Below, piece after piece: positions 1 to 5,232 of a stretch of DNA of 5,232 bases (positions within the stretch are counted from its first letter, which is position 1; each line of letters starts with the position of its first letter). Origin of the DNA: Acidobacteriota bacterium. Lineage in GTDB: Bacteria > Acidobacteriota > Terriglobia > Terriglobales > Acidobacteriaceae. The notes beneath the pieces are model-generated. The model saw nothing but the letters and a program-made list of their open reading frames with translations. It ran no database searches and was not told the origin of the DNA. Where the stretch lies: positions 1-5,232 of the forward strand of contig JAKBAG010000209.1 in NCBI GenBank assembly GCA_021809235.1, given 5' to 3'. A program made the position numbers and the translations under genes.

Positions 1-1096
1 GCAGCAGCAGGTGGGCAATGCTTCCGACCGACCCGCCCACCATGGCTCCCAGGAAGATTGTGGGCCCCAGAATGCCGCCCACGTTTCCGGTTGCATAGGC
101 AATCGTCACAGCGAAGAACTTAAGCAGAACCAGCAGCAGCATGATCTTCAGCACCATGTTGCCATTCAGTGCGTCACCGATGTATCCATAGCCCACACCC
201 AGGGTCTGCGGTACGGCCCAGCCCATCAGGCCGGCCACCACGCCACCTACCACCGGATGCCACCAGACGGTTTTCTTTGGCAGCGAGAGAAACTGCACCC
301 GAAGGTAGAGCAGAAAACGGGTAAAGGCTGCGGATACCACTCCGCCGACAATGCCGAGAACGGCATAGATGGCAAACTCACTGGAGTGCACCAGCGAGTA
401 GCGCGGGACCCGGAACAGTGGACTGTTGCCCAGCACCAGCCGCAACATCATCCAGGACGTTGCCGAAGCCAGTACCACGGAGCCCAGGATCGGGGCATTC
501 AGATCGCCCATGATCTCTTCCAGCGCAAAGAGAACAGCGGCCATCGGGGTGTTGAATGCGGCTGCAATAGCGGCGGCTGCACCCACCGGAAGCAGAGCGC
601 GCACCTTTTCCGGCTTCAGGCCCAGTCGGCGGCCCAGCACCGAGGCAATTCCGGCGCCAATCTGCGCGGATGGACCTTCCGGACCCAGTGGAATGCCGCA
701 GGCAAGCGAGGCTGCGGTGCAGAAAAACTTAACCAGTACGGTACGGAGCGAGATGTATCCACCGCGCGTCTGTACGGCAGCCTTGGTTTGCGGAATGGCT
801 GTGCCGCGTGCAAAGGGAAAGAACCGTACCAGCAGAAAGCCCAGCACCAGCGAACCGCCGATCGGGATCAGAACACGACGCCAGGCGGCACTGCCAACCG
901 GATAGAGACGCATGCCCAGCCGCTCGGTCAGTTCGATCATGGCCACAACGACCAGACCGACCAGGGCTCCAATCAGAAGTGAAAGAAGAAGAAAGACCTG
1001 GTCTTCTCGGTTGGCCATCATCGAGCGCCAGTAGCTTGCTATCCGGCTGCCTATACGACTTGTCAGGGGAAGTTCTGCGGCGACTGCACTGTCCAT
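1..1096 (-). CDS. ClC-family chloride/proton antiporter-like protein, 3' end beyond window
   Basis: Integral membrane anion transporter of the ClC family, probably exchanging Cl- for H+ across the inner membrane. Translating the minus strand from the ATG at 1096 gives 365 residues with no stop before the window edge, so the C-terminus is missing (the last quarter or so, including the region of the ClC-ec1 central tyrosine). Visible landmarks are a hydrophilic N-terminus (1-33), a first hydrophobic helix (about 34-54), GTAIP at 98-102 where the filter motif GSGIP is expected, GPEGP at 138-142 (usual GREGP) with gating glutamate E140, FNTP at 181-184 followed by LEE with E194 at the proton-glutamate position (ClC-ec1 E203), and GILGP at 341-345 for GxFxP. 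The start is supported by GGAG at 1105-1102, five bases upstream. The next gene upstream, 135 bases away, is also a ClC. Both coupling glutamates are present, which favours an exchanger over a channel; the anion transported is not proven because the filter is unusual. Confidence 0.93.
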   Translation of the reverse strand, partial: MDSAVAAELPLTSRIGSRIASYWRSMMANREDQVFLLLSLLIGALVGLVVVAMIELTERLGMRLYPVGSAAWRRVLIPIGGSLVLGFLLVRFFPFARGTAIPQTKAAVQTRGGYISLRTVLVKFFCTAASLACGIPLGPEGPSAQIGAGIASVLGRRLGLKPEKVRALLPVGAAAAIAAAFNTPMAAVLFALEEIMGDLNAPILGSVVLASATSWMMLRLVLGNSPLFRVPRYSLVHSSEFAIYAVLGIVGGVVSAAFTRFLLYLRVQFLSLPKKTVWWHPVVGGVVAGLMGWAVPQTLGVGYGYIGDALNGNMVLKIMLLLVLLKFFAVTIAYATGNVGGILGPTIFLGAMVGGSVGSIAHLLL

Positions 1097-1125
1097 TGCA
1101 TCTCCAGTGTACCGGAAGTGCAATG
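1094..1125 (-). promoter_or_regulatory. Hairpin covering the ribosome binding site and start codon of the left ClC gene
   Basis: A perfect 7-base inverted repeat (CATTGCA at 1094-1100, TGCAATG at 1119-1125) flanks the translation start. In the minus-strand RNA the stem continues after one A.C mismatch with four more pairs (one G.U, 1102-1105 with 1114-1117), leaving an 8-base loop at 1106-1113. The GGAG Shine-Dalgarno (1105-1102) and the ATG (1096-1094) both lie in the paired arm, so folding would reduce initiation. The pairing is seen directly in the sequence; a regulatory role, for example temperature-sensitive or translation-dependent opening, is inference. A stem of this size can arise by chance. 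Confidence 0.35.
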
Positions 1126-1231
1126 AATGCAGATGTACTCTCTGGGGGTAAACACCGGCATCCTTCCCAGAATGTACCCGCCGCACAGGCGTGTAGCGCT
1201 ACGGCAGGAGGAATGCTTCCGAGTGGATCCT

Positions 1232-2593
1232 TCAGTCGCGCTCCCCGCGCACGCGCTGGTCGCTGGAGACAGAGGCATCGCCTGAGACCGCATAGGCAAC
1301 AGCGGCTCCCAGCAATGCAGGGATGATGAAGCCGTGCCCGCCCGTCGCCTCGGCCACAAATACCACCGCCGTCAGCGGCGTCTTGTATCCGGCGGAAATG
1401 AACGCAGCCATCCCCACCGCCGCATACAGACCTACCGACGGAGAATGCACCACGGACTGCGCAAACGCAATGCCCAGTCCGCCGCCGGTCAGAAACAGCG
1501 GCACAAACATCGCGCTCAATCCGCCAAAGCCCAGCGTCCCCACCGTTGCGCCAAGCTTCAGCAGCGCAAACAGCAGCAGCTCCGGAGTGCTGTGTGGAGT
1601 TGTCAGAATGCTTTGTACAGCCTCATAGTTCGGCCCCAGCGGCACCAGCGTGCCCGGATAGAACTGCAAAAACACCAGCCCGCAGATTCCCGTGATCAGT
1701 CCGCCAATTGACAACTTGATCCAGTGCGGCCAACTCCAGTTCACCACGCTGCACCGTACCCTGCGGAACATCAGCACAAACGCCATCGACAGCAGCCCGA
1801 TCAGCGCGCCTAGCACCAGCGACCACAGCAGATCCGAGGTCCGATACGTCGAAGTCGTCACAAAATCAAACAGCGGCCCGCTGCGAAAAAAACTTCCCAG
1901 CGTCATATATGACACCACTGCCGCAATCAGCGACGGCAACAGCGCCTCATGCGCCAGATCGTCCTTGTACGGCATCTCCAGCGCAAACACAATGCCCGTG
2001 AATGGGGCGCGAAAAACTGCCGCCATTCCCGCCGCTGCGCCACAGATCAGCATGATCCGCCGGTCGCGATCCGTCAGGCGAAAACGCGGAAATCGGCGCA
2101 GTTTCTTCCACAGCCACGACCCCAGCGCCGCGCCTCCATAGATGCTAGGTCCCTCCAGCGCCGTGCTGCCGCCAAAGCCCACCGTCGTCACCGAAGCCAG
2201 CAGCTTCTGCGGAAACCAGCGCATATCTACCGCGCCCTCATGCTCGTGATACGCCTGAATAATCTCTTCCGTCGAGTGTTCATTCGGGTTCGGCGTCAGG
2301 TACTGCATCATCAGCCCCGTCACCGCGCAGCCCAGCACCAGCCCAGGCACAATCGCCCAGTGATGCTGCAAATAGTAGCCCAGAACCGCCGGCCAGAGTT
2401 CCTTCAACACCAGAAAAACAACCACAGTAATCACCAGCCCGGAGATCACGCCGATCATCGGAGCCACGATCAGCCACTTGTACAGATTCCTCTGGTGAAC
2501 TCCTGCCAGCTTTTCCTGTACTCGTGGCAGATGCCGCAGAGCGATCCTTCTGCTTCTGGGAAACTTGCCCGAACCTTTCACCTGCTCGTCCAC
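1232..2593 (-). CDS. ClC-family voltage-gated chloride channel-like protein, complete, lacking the proton glutamate
   Basis: Complete 453-residue ClC-family membrane protein, close to the length of the CBS-less bacterial ClC core. A basic cytoplasmic N-terminus (1-40) precedes the first helix (about 41-64). The gating-glutamate motif is ALEGP at 145-149 (E147) within GFGGSTALEGPS. FRAP at 195-198 leads to LEMP, which puts E206 at the first glutamate position of the usual EE pair and M207 at the proton-glutamate position. The GxFxP region reads AMFVP at 361-365 within GFGGLSAMFVP. No GSGIP is found; the aligned segment (about 105-110) reads EHSTEE. A C-terminal helix pair ends in GYKTPLTAVVFVAEATGG (402-419), followed by a short charged tail and no CBS domain. 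Translation starts at a GTG (2593-2591). The left ClC gene follows after 135 bases and the ZIP gene ends 106 bases upstream. Missing the proton glutamate suggests passive anion flux or weakly coupled transport; this is inferred from ClC-ec1 and the eukaryotic ClC channels. Confidence 0.93.
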   Translation of the reverse strand: MDEQVKGSGKFPRSRRIALRHLPRVQEKLAGVHQRNLYKWLIVAPMIGVISGLVITVVVFLVLKELWPAVLGYYLQHHWAIVPGLVLGCAVTGLMMQYLTPNPNEHSTEEIIQAYHEHEGAVDMRWFPQKLLASVTTVGFGGSTALEGPSIYGGAALGSWLWKKLRRFPRFRLTDRDRRIMLICGAAAGMAAVFRAPFTGIVFALEMPYKDDLAHEALLPSLIAAVVSYMTLGSFFRSGPLFDFVTTSTYRTSDLLWSLVLGALIGLLSMAFVLMFRRVRCSVVNWSWPHWIKLSIGGLITGICGLVFLQFYPGTLVPLGPNYEAVQSILTTPHSTPELLLFALLKLGATVGTLGFGGLSAMFVPLFLTGGGLGIAFAQSVVHSPSVGLYAAVGMAAFISAGYKTPLTAVVFVAEATGGHGFIIPALLGAAVAYAVSGDASVSSDQRVRGERD

Positions 2594-2627
2594 TCGCCTT
2601 CCGTTGACTTCCGGAATCTGACCTCCC
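2591..2627 (-). promoter_or_regulatory. Translation initiation region of the right ClC gene, start ambiguous
   Basis: The GTG at 2593-2591 is preceded by GGAAGG (2602-2597) only three bases upstream, a tight spacing. A stronger GGGAGG (2627-2622) lies further up, four bases before an in-frame ATT codon eight codons ahead of the GTG. An in-frame TGA a little further upstream limits how far the gene can extend, and no in-frame ATG exists between that stop and the GTG. GTG is preferred; ATT starts are very rare. The choice changes only eight N-terminal residues. Confidence 0.4.
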
Positions 2628-2655
2628 GAATCAACGCATCAGTGTATTGCATCGC

Positions 2656-2661
2656 TGTCAA
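2656..2661 (-). promoter_or_regulatory. Possible -35 element (TTGACA) between the ZIP and ClC genes
   Basis: The 106-base gap between the ZIP stop and the ClC start contains a consensus TTGACA on the coding strand, about 63 bases before the GTG. No good -10 hexamer lies 16-18 bases downstream (the sequence there is around ATGCGT/TGCGTT), so a sigma-70 promoter is only weakly supported. A separate promoter for the ClC pair would be consistent with the gap, but cotranscription from the ZIP gene is equally possible. Confidence 0.2.
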
Positions 2662-2699
2662 GCGGATTTTTCTCTGCGGGACGCACACCTGCGACCGTC

Positions 2700-3431
2700 T
2701 CACAAACCCGGCGTCAACATCCGCAGCAGCAGAAATCCCGCCACGCCTGCAAAAAACACCAGCGCCATCCCCACGCCCGGCTCGCGATTCACCTCCGGGA
2801 CCAGGTCCGTTGCTGCTACATAGAGCGCGACTCCGGCGGAAAGTGGCAGCCCATAGGCCACCAGCTCCGGGGCAGCGGTCATCACCAGTACTCCGCTGAC
2901 CGTCGCTACGGCCAGTGTCACCGTTGCCAGCACGGCATTGCCGCGACTGCCGCCACTGGCCAGAATCACCGAGGCAATGGTAAAGCCTTCTGGTGCCTTG
3001 TGCAGGAAGACGGCGGCAAAGATCAGCCAGCCCAGTGCGCTGGAGACCGCAAAGCCGGAGCCGATGGCAACACCGTCGAACAGGGCATGCAACGCCAGCC
3101 CGCCCAGTACCGAGTAGCTGGTATGGGCAGAAACGAACTCATCCGAGTGGGTTTCGGCGCCAAAGTGAAAGTGCGCATTGACGGTGTGCTCCAGAAAGTG
3201 CACCGCGCAATAGCCGATCATCATCAGTACCGGAGCCATGTGGCCATTCAGCCGCATTCCCTCGGGAACCATCTCAAGAAGCGTGGTCGCCATCAGGAAT
3301 CCCGCGCCCAGCGCCACGAAATAGCGCAGCGAGCGCTCCGCCGCATGCGCCCTTACCAGCACAAAACCACCGGCAACATCTGCCAGCGCAGCTACTGTTC
3401 CCAATGCAATCGCCAGTCCTGAGGTCTTCAC
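2700..3431 (-). CDS. ZIP-family divalent metal cation transporter
   Basis: A 243-residue ZIP transporter, expected to move Zn2+, Fe2+, Mn2+ or similar ions into the cytoplasm. About eight hydrophobic helices can be traced. Diagnostic motifs are LGAGFLMATTLLEMVPEG (41-58, TM2), HALFDG at 115-120 (TM4) and HKAPEG at 144-149 (TM5), with ATDLVPE at 207-213 near the last helices. By comparison with the BbZIP structure, H115, D119, H144 and E148 would form the primary metal site, while the second-site positions are A116 and K145 rather than Asn and Asp. A loop at about 78-103 is rich in His and acidic residues (HFLEHTVNAHFHF, then ETHSDE) and may gather metal. The start is a GTG (3431-3429) overlapping the stop of the DUF4149 gene as GTGA, which implies coupling; no strong Shine-Dalgarno precedes it. 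The metal specificity cannot be read from the sequence. Confidence 0.93.
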   Translation of the reverse strand: MKTSGLAIALGTVAALADVAGGFVLVRAHAAERSLRYFVALGAGFLMATTLLEMVPEGMRLNGHMAPVLMMIGYCAVHFLEHTVNAHFHFGAETHSDEFVSAHTSYSVLGGLALHALFDGVAIGSGFAVSSALGWLIFAAVFLHKAPEGFTIASVILASGGSRGNAVLATVTLAVATVSGVLVMTAAPELVAYGLPLSAGVALYVAATDLVPEVNREPGVGMALVFFAGVAGFLLLRMLTPGL

Positions 3432-3922
3432 GATGCGCGCGCCGACTCAGCGTGTGCCACCAGCACCACCACTACGATGCCCATCAGCAGAACCGCTTCT
3501 TCCACCTGTGTGCTCCGCTCATGCAGGCGATTGAAGTCCATGCGGGCCGGATTGTTTGCCGGGGCCAGATCAATCGCTCCGCCGGCCGCCACGCGATCCC
3601 GCTCCATCTGCGGCATGATGCCATGCTGCGAGTAGCTGGTCAGCCCGACCATCATCAGCAGGAGAGCCATGGCGGGCAATACACTTTTCGCCTTGTACAG
3701 ACCCCAGGCTGGAGACAGGGCAAGCAATGCTAGCGCCACCAGTCCAGCACCAGAGCCGATCGTATGCAGGATGCGCAGCAGCGCGCCCACGATCTGTCCA
3801 GCGGCATGGGTATTCGGTGCCAGCTGTCCGAAGGTAACGGCTGCGACCACAGGGAAGAAAATCTCAGCTCCCAGCCACACAATCAACGCCAGCATGAGAA
3901 GAGTACGAATCAGTGTCTTCAT
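3428..3922 (-). CDS. DUF4149 / TMEM205-like small membrane protein
   Basis: A 164-residue protein with four predicted membrane helices, at about 3-30, 46-70, 80-97 and 142-158. Before the last helix is the segment FNRLHERS (130-137), resembling the conserved F-x-x-L-H-x-x-S stretch of DUF4149 proteins, the family that includes eukaryotic TMEM205; I recognise this by eye. The molecular function of the family is unknown. An in-frame ATG at 3949 would add nine residues (MGGQGAAET), but it sits seven bases from a strong hairpin and has no Shine-Dalgarno. The ATG at 3922 has AAGGAG (3939-3934) eleven bases upstream and places a basic residue and hydrophobic helix at the N-terminus as expected, so 3922 is chosen. 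The stop overlaps the GTG of the ZIP gene by four bases, suggesting that the two products are made together and may act together. Confidence 0.85.
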   Translation of the reverse strand: MKTLIRTLLMLALIVWLGAEIFFPVVAAVTFGQLAPNTHAAGQIVGALLRILHTIGSGAGLVALALLALSPAWGLYKAKSVLPAMALLLMMVGLTSYSQHGIMPQMERDRVAAGGAIDLAPANNPARMDFNRLHERSTQVEEAVLLMGIVVVVLVAHAESARAS

Positions 3923-3933
3923 CGTTTCGGCTG

Positions 3934-3939
3934 CTCCTT
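3934..3939 (-). promoter_or_regulatory. Ribosome binding site deciding the DUF4149 start
   Basis: AAGGAG on the coding strand, eleven bases before the ATG at 3922. The spacing is slightly long, but this is the only good Shine-Dalgarno near either candidate start, so it favours 3922 over 3949. Confidence 0.55.
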
Positions 3940-3947
3940 GCCCTCCC

Positions 3948-3953
3948 ATTGTA
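3948..3953 (-). promoter_or_regulatory. Possible -10 hexamer (TACAAT) upstream of the DUF4149 gene
   Basis: TACAAT differs from the sigma-70 consensus TATAAT at one position and lies immediately after the long inverted repeat. Transcription starting about seven bases downstream would give a leader of roughly 20 bases that includes the AAGGAG. No TTGACA-like -35 sits at the right distance, because that stretch falls inside the hairpin arm, and there is no TGn extension. It remains a weak candidate. It overlaps the alternative ATG at 3949, so the two readings exclude each other. Confidence 0.2.
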
Positions 3954-3955
3954 GC

Positions 3956-3997
3956 CGCAACTGACGGCTTGCCTTGGCGGGCAGGCCGTCAGTTGCG
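3956..3997 (-). terminator. Strong 18-bp inverted repeat, possible terminator or leader hairpin
   Basis: Arms at 3956-3973 and 3980-3997 pair over 18 positions with a single G-T wobble around a six-base loop (3974-3979); the outer 13 pairs are perfect. It begins 14 bases after the stop codon of the upstream gene, the usual place for a terminator. However, the coding-strand sequence after the stem is GCTACAATGG, with no run of T, so it is not a standard Rho-independent terminator. It could protect the 3' end of the upstream mRNA, pause polymerase, or act in the leader of the DUF4149-ZIP pair. The pairing is certain from the sequence; the role is inferred. Confidence 0.55.
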
Positions 3998-4011
3998 CCA
4001 CGGGCACTGCG

Positions 4012-5232
4012 TTACGATCGTTTGCCGTTCTCTGCCTTGTTGCGTTCCAGAGCACGCTTCAGCACAATCTCAATGCCAGCCTTGACCTCTGCATACTGCT
4101 CCTGCGTCAGGGTTCCGGCTATGCGCTCGCTTTCAATCGTGAACAGCTCTTCCTTGAGCGCTTCCAGCAGCAGCCCGTGCTTGGACGTACCACTGAAATG
4201 TACCCCAGCACTGACGGCGCCACCGGGAACTGTTTTCCCCGGTATCCGCTGGCTGCCTGCAGTTGCTCCTGTACCCGCCGCCACAGAACCTGCTGCCACG
4301 ACGGCAGGAGCTGGCTGGCGCAGCAGGAAGGCTGCAGCAATCACCAGCGCCAGACCCAGACCGCCCAGGATCCACCACTTGTATTTAGCCAACGGATCCG
4401 GTGTGGCAATGGGATTGCCTAATCCGCCGCCGGGTGCGCCATTGGGTCCGCTCTGCTGGGCATCGGCCTGCCCGCCGCCCTGTCCGCCTGCGCCCTGTGC
4501 CTGCGCGCCGGCGTCGCGCGGCAGCTGTCCGGTTCCGCTTACGGTAAAGTCCATCGTCTGCCCCGGTGCCACGCCTCGTGTCAGATAGGTCTGCGCATTC
4601 ACGTCATCGGGAACCAATTGAAATCCATTGCCCTGGAACTGCATGCTCTTCGGCAGCATAACGGCCAGATTGTCCGCTCCCTGCATGAGCTTGGCATGGA
4701 AGGTGAAGCTGCCGGAGTACGGCACGTGATATGTCACCTGGAATCGCGTTCCGTTGTCGCCTTCATTGGGACGGATCGGATACGAAAAGGCATAATGCCC
4801 CTTGGCGCCCACCGGATCGGGTGTGGCGGCCAGTGGCATATTGGCAGGGCCCACCGTTGCCGCACCTTCAATCGTTGCATCCTGCGGCAGCACGATCTCA
4901 TAGGTATGATCCCCACCCTGGGTGATGGGCGGTGACGAGATGTTCTTGACGAAGTAGCTCTCTGTCACCGTCAACTGACCATTGGCCGCCTCCACGCGCA
5001 GCACATCGGCTTCGGTGGAAACACCAGCCACTTTGCGGGCCACGTCATAGACCGTGATATTGGCCTCATGCAGGCCGGGTGGCATGTTTTCAAAGTAATC
5101 GCCGGAGTCGTGATGCACGCGCACCAGGTAGGGCTGTGAGTCATCGGGCGTGGTCAGCGTAAAGTGTCCCTGGGCATCGGTCTTGGTGTGGGACAGCTCC
5201 TGCAGCGCCGCCGACAGGCTGAGCAAAGTCAC
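4012..5232 (-). CDS. Membrane-anchored carboxypeptidase-regulatory-like domain protein, N-terminus beyond window
   Basis: The open frame covers 406 residues and reaches the right edge, where a GTG happens to be the first codon; the real start, probably with a signal peptide, lies outside. Residues about 10-65 look like the second half of a carboxypeptidase-regulatory-like (transthyretin-like) beta-sandwich: TDAQGHFTLTTPDD, then YLVRVHHDSGDYF. A second beta-rich region (about 70-235) has no motif I can name. A Gly/Gln/Ala linker (239-275) leads to a single membrane helix (about 285-304, preceded by KYKWW), then an Ala/Gly stretch (307-326). The charged C-terminal helix (352-400) contains LLEALKEELFTIESERIAGTLTQEQY and ends in a basic tail. 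The likely topology is a large periplasmic N-terminal part and a cytoplasmic C-terminal helix. The function is unknown. Similar C-terminal helices occur in acidobacterial proteins that I associate loosely with cytochrome c maturation loci, but nothing in this window confirms that. Confidence 0.8.
   Translation of the reverse strand: MTLLSLSAALQELSHTKTDAQGHFTLTTPDDSQPYLVRVHHDSGDYFENMPPGLHEANITVYDVARKVAGVSTEADVLRVEAANGQLTVTESYFVKNISSPPITQGGDHTYEIVLPQDATIEGAATVGPANMPLAATPDPVGAKGHYAFSYPIRPNEGDNGTRFQVTYHVPYSGSFTFHAKLMQGADNLAVMLPKSMQFQGNGFQLVPDDVNAQTYLTRGVAPGQTMDFTVSGTGQLPRDAGAQAQGAGGQGGGQADAQQSGPNGAPGGGLGNPIATPDPLAKYKWWILGGLGLALVIAAAFLLRQPAPAVVAAGSVAAGTGATAGSQRIPGKTVPGGAVSAGVHFSGTSKHGLLLEALKEELFTIESERIAGTLTQEQYAEVKAGIEIVLKRALERNKAENGKRS

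Noticed and set aside
11..982. A 323-codon open frame on the plus strand
   Set aside because: It lies wholly antisense to the left ClC gene, its protein is low-complexity (rich in His, Gln, Arg and Gly), and it shows no family motif. It results from the GC-rich coding strand opposite.
1193..1202. Ten-base palindrome GTAGCGCTAC in the gap between the ClC genes
   Set aside because: It has no loop and no T-run, and a 10-base palindrome is easily found by chance. It is not convincing as a terminator or operator.
1063..1359. A 98-codon minus-strand frame spanning the gap between the two ClC genes
   Set aside because: It overlaps the 3' end of one ClC gene and the 5' end of the other in a different frame, its composition is unlike a protein family, and the left ClC start has a better ribosome binding site.
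2679..2696. Small imperfect stem after the ZIP stop codon
   Set aside because: Only six pairs with an internal mismatch, and the following coding-strand sequence is A-rich rather than T-rich, so it does not look like a terminator.
1949..2899. A 316-codon open frame on the plus strand
   Set aside because: It runs antisense across the right ClC gene, the intergenic gap and the ZIP gene, and is composed mostly of Arg, His and Gln with no recognisable domain. It is a shadow frame.
3923..3949. Nine-residue N-terminal extension of the DUF4149 protein from the ATG at 3949
   Set aside because: No Shine-Dalgarno precedes this ATG, it is next to a strong hairpin, and the extra residues are Gly/Gln-rich ahead of a typical membrane helix start. 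The ATG at 3922 is better supported.
1..5232. CRISPR arrays, tRNA or rRNA genes, insertion sequences, attachment sites
   Set aside because: No direct repeats with regular spacing, no cloverleaf-like or rRNA sequence, and no transposase or integrase motif was seen on either strand.

Overview
The window is one stretch of a GC-rich bacterial chromosome. All five protein genes lie on the minus strand and read from high to low coordinates. The best guess for the host is an acidobacterium (Terriglobales-like). This rests on the base composition and on the rightmost gene, whose build (carboxypeptidase-regulatory-like domain, Gly/Gln linker, one membrane helix, charged C-terminal helix) is common in that group. 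It is an inference, because the window has no rRNA or other phylogenetic marker.

Layout in transcription order. (1) 5232-4012: C-terminal part of a membrane-anchored protein with a carboxypeptidase-regulatory-like beta-sandwich; its N-terminus lies beyond the window. (2) 3997-3956: a near-perfect 18-bp inverted repeat just after its stop codon. (3) 3922-3428: a small four-helix DUF4149/TMEM205-like membrane protein. (4) 3431-2700: a ZIP-family divalent metal transporter whose GTG start overlaps the previous stop in a GTGA junction, so these two are almost certainly cotranscribed and translationally coupled. (5) 2593-1232: a complete ClC-family anion transporter without CBS domains. (6) 1096-1: a second, quite different ClC protein whose C-terminus runs off the left edge.

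The region is an ion-transport cluster: one metal transporter and two tandem ClC proteins. The two ClCs differ at mechanistic positions. The left one (1-1096) keeps both the gating and the proton glutamate, as expected of an H+/anion exchanger. The right one (1232-2593) keeps the gating glutamate but has Met at the proton-glutamate position and no GSGIP filter motif. The ZIP protein keeps its primary metal-site ligands but has Ala and Lys at second-site positions. Possible regulatory structures are the long hairpin upstream of the DUF4149 gene and a smaller hairpin that would hide the ribosome binding site and start codon of the left ClC gene.

I found no RNA genes, mobile elements, CRISPR arrays or plus-strand genes. 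No gene-free stretch exceeds about 135 bases. Nothing here is clearly a new multi-gene system; the interest lies in the residue substitutions and the RNA structures.
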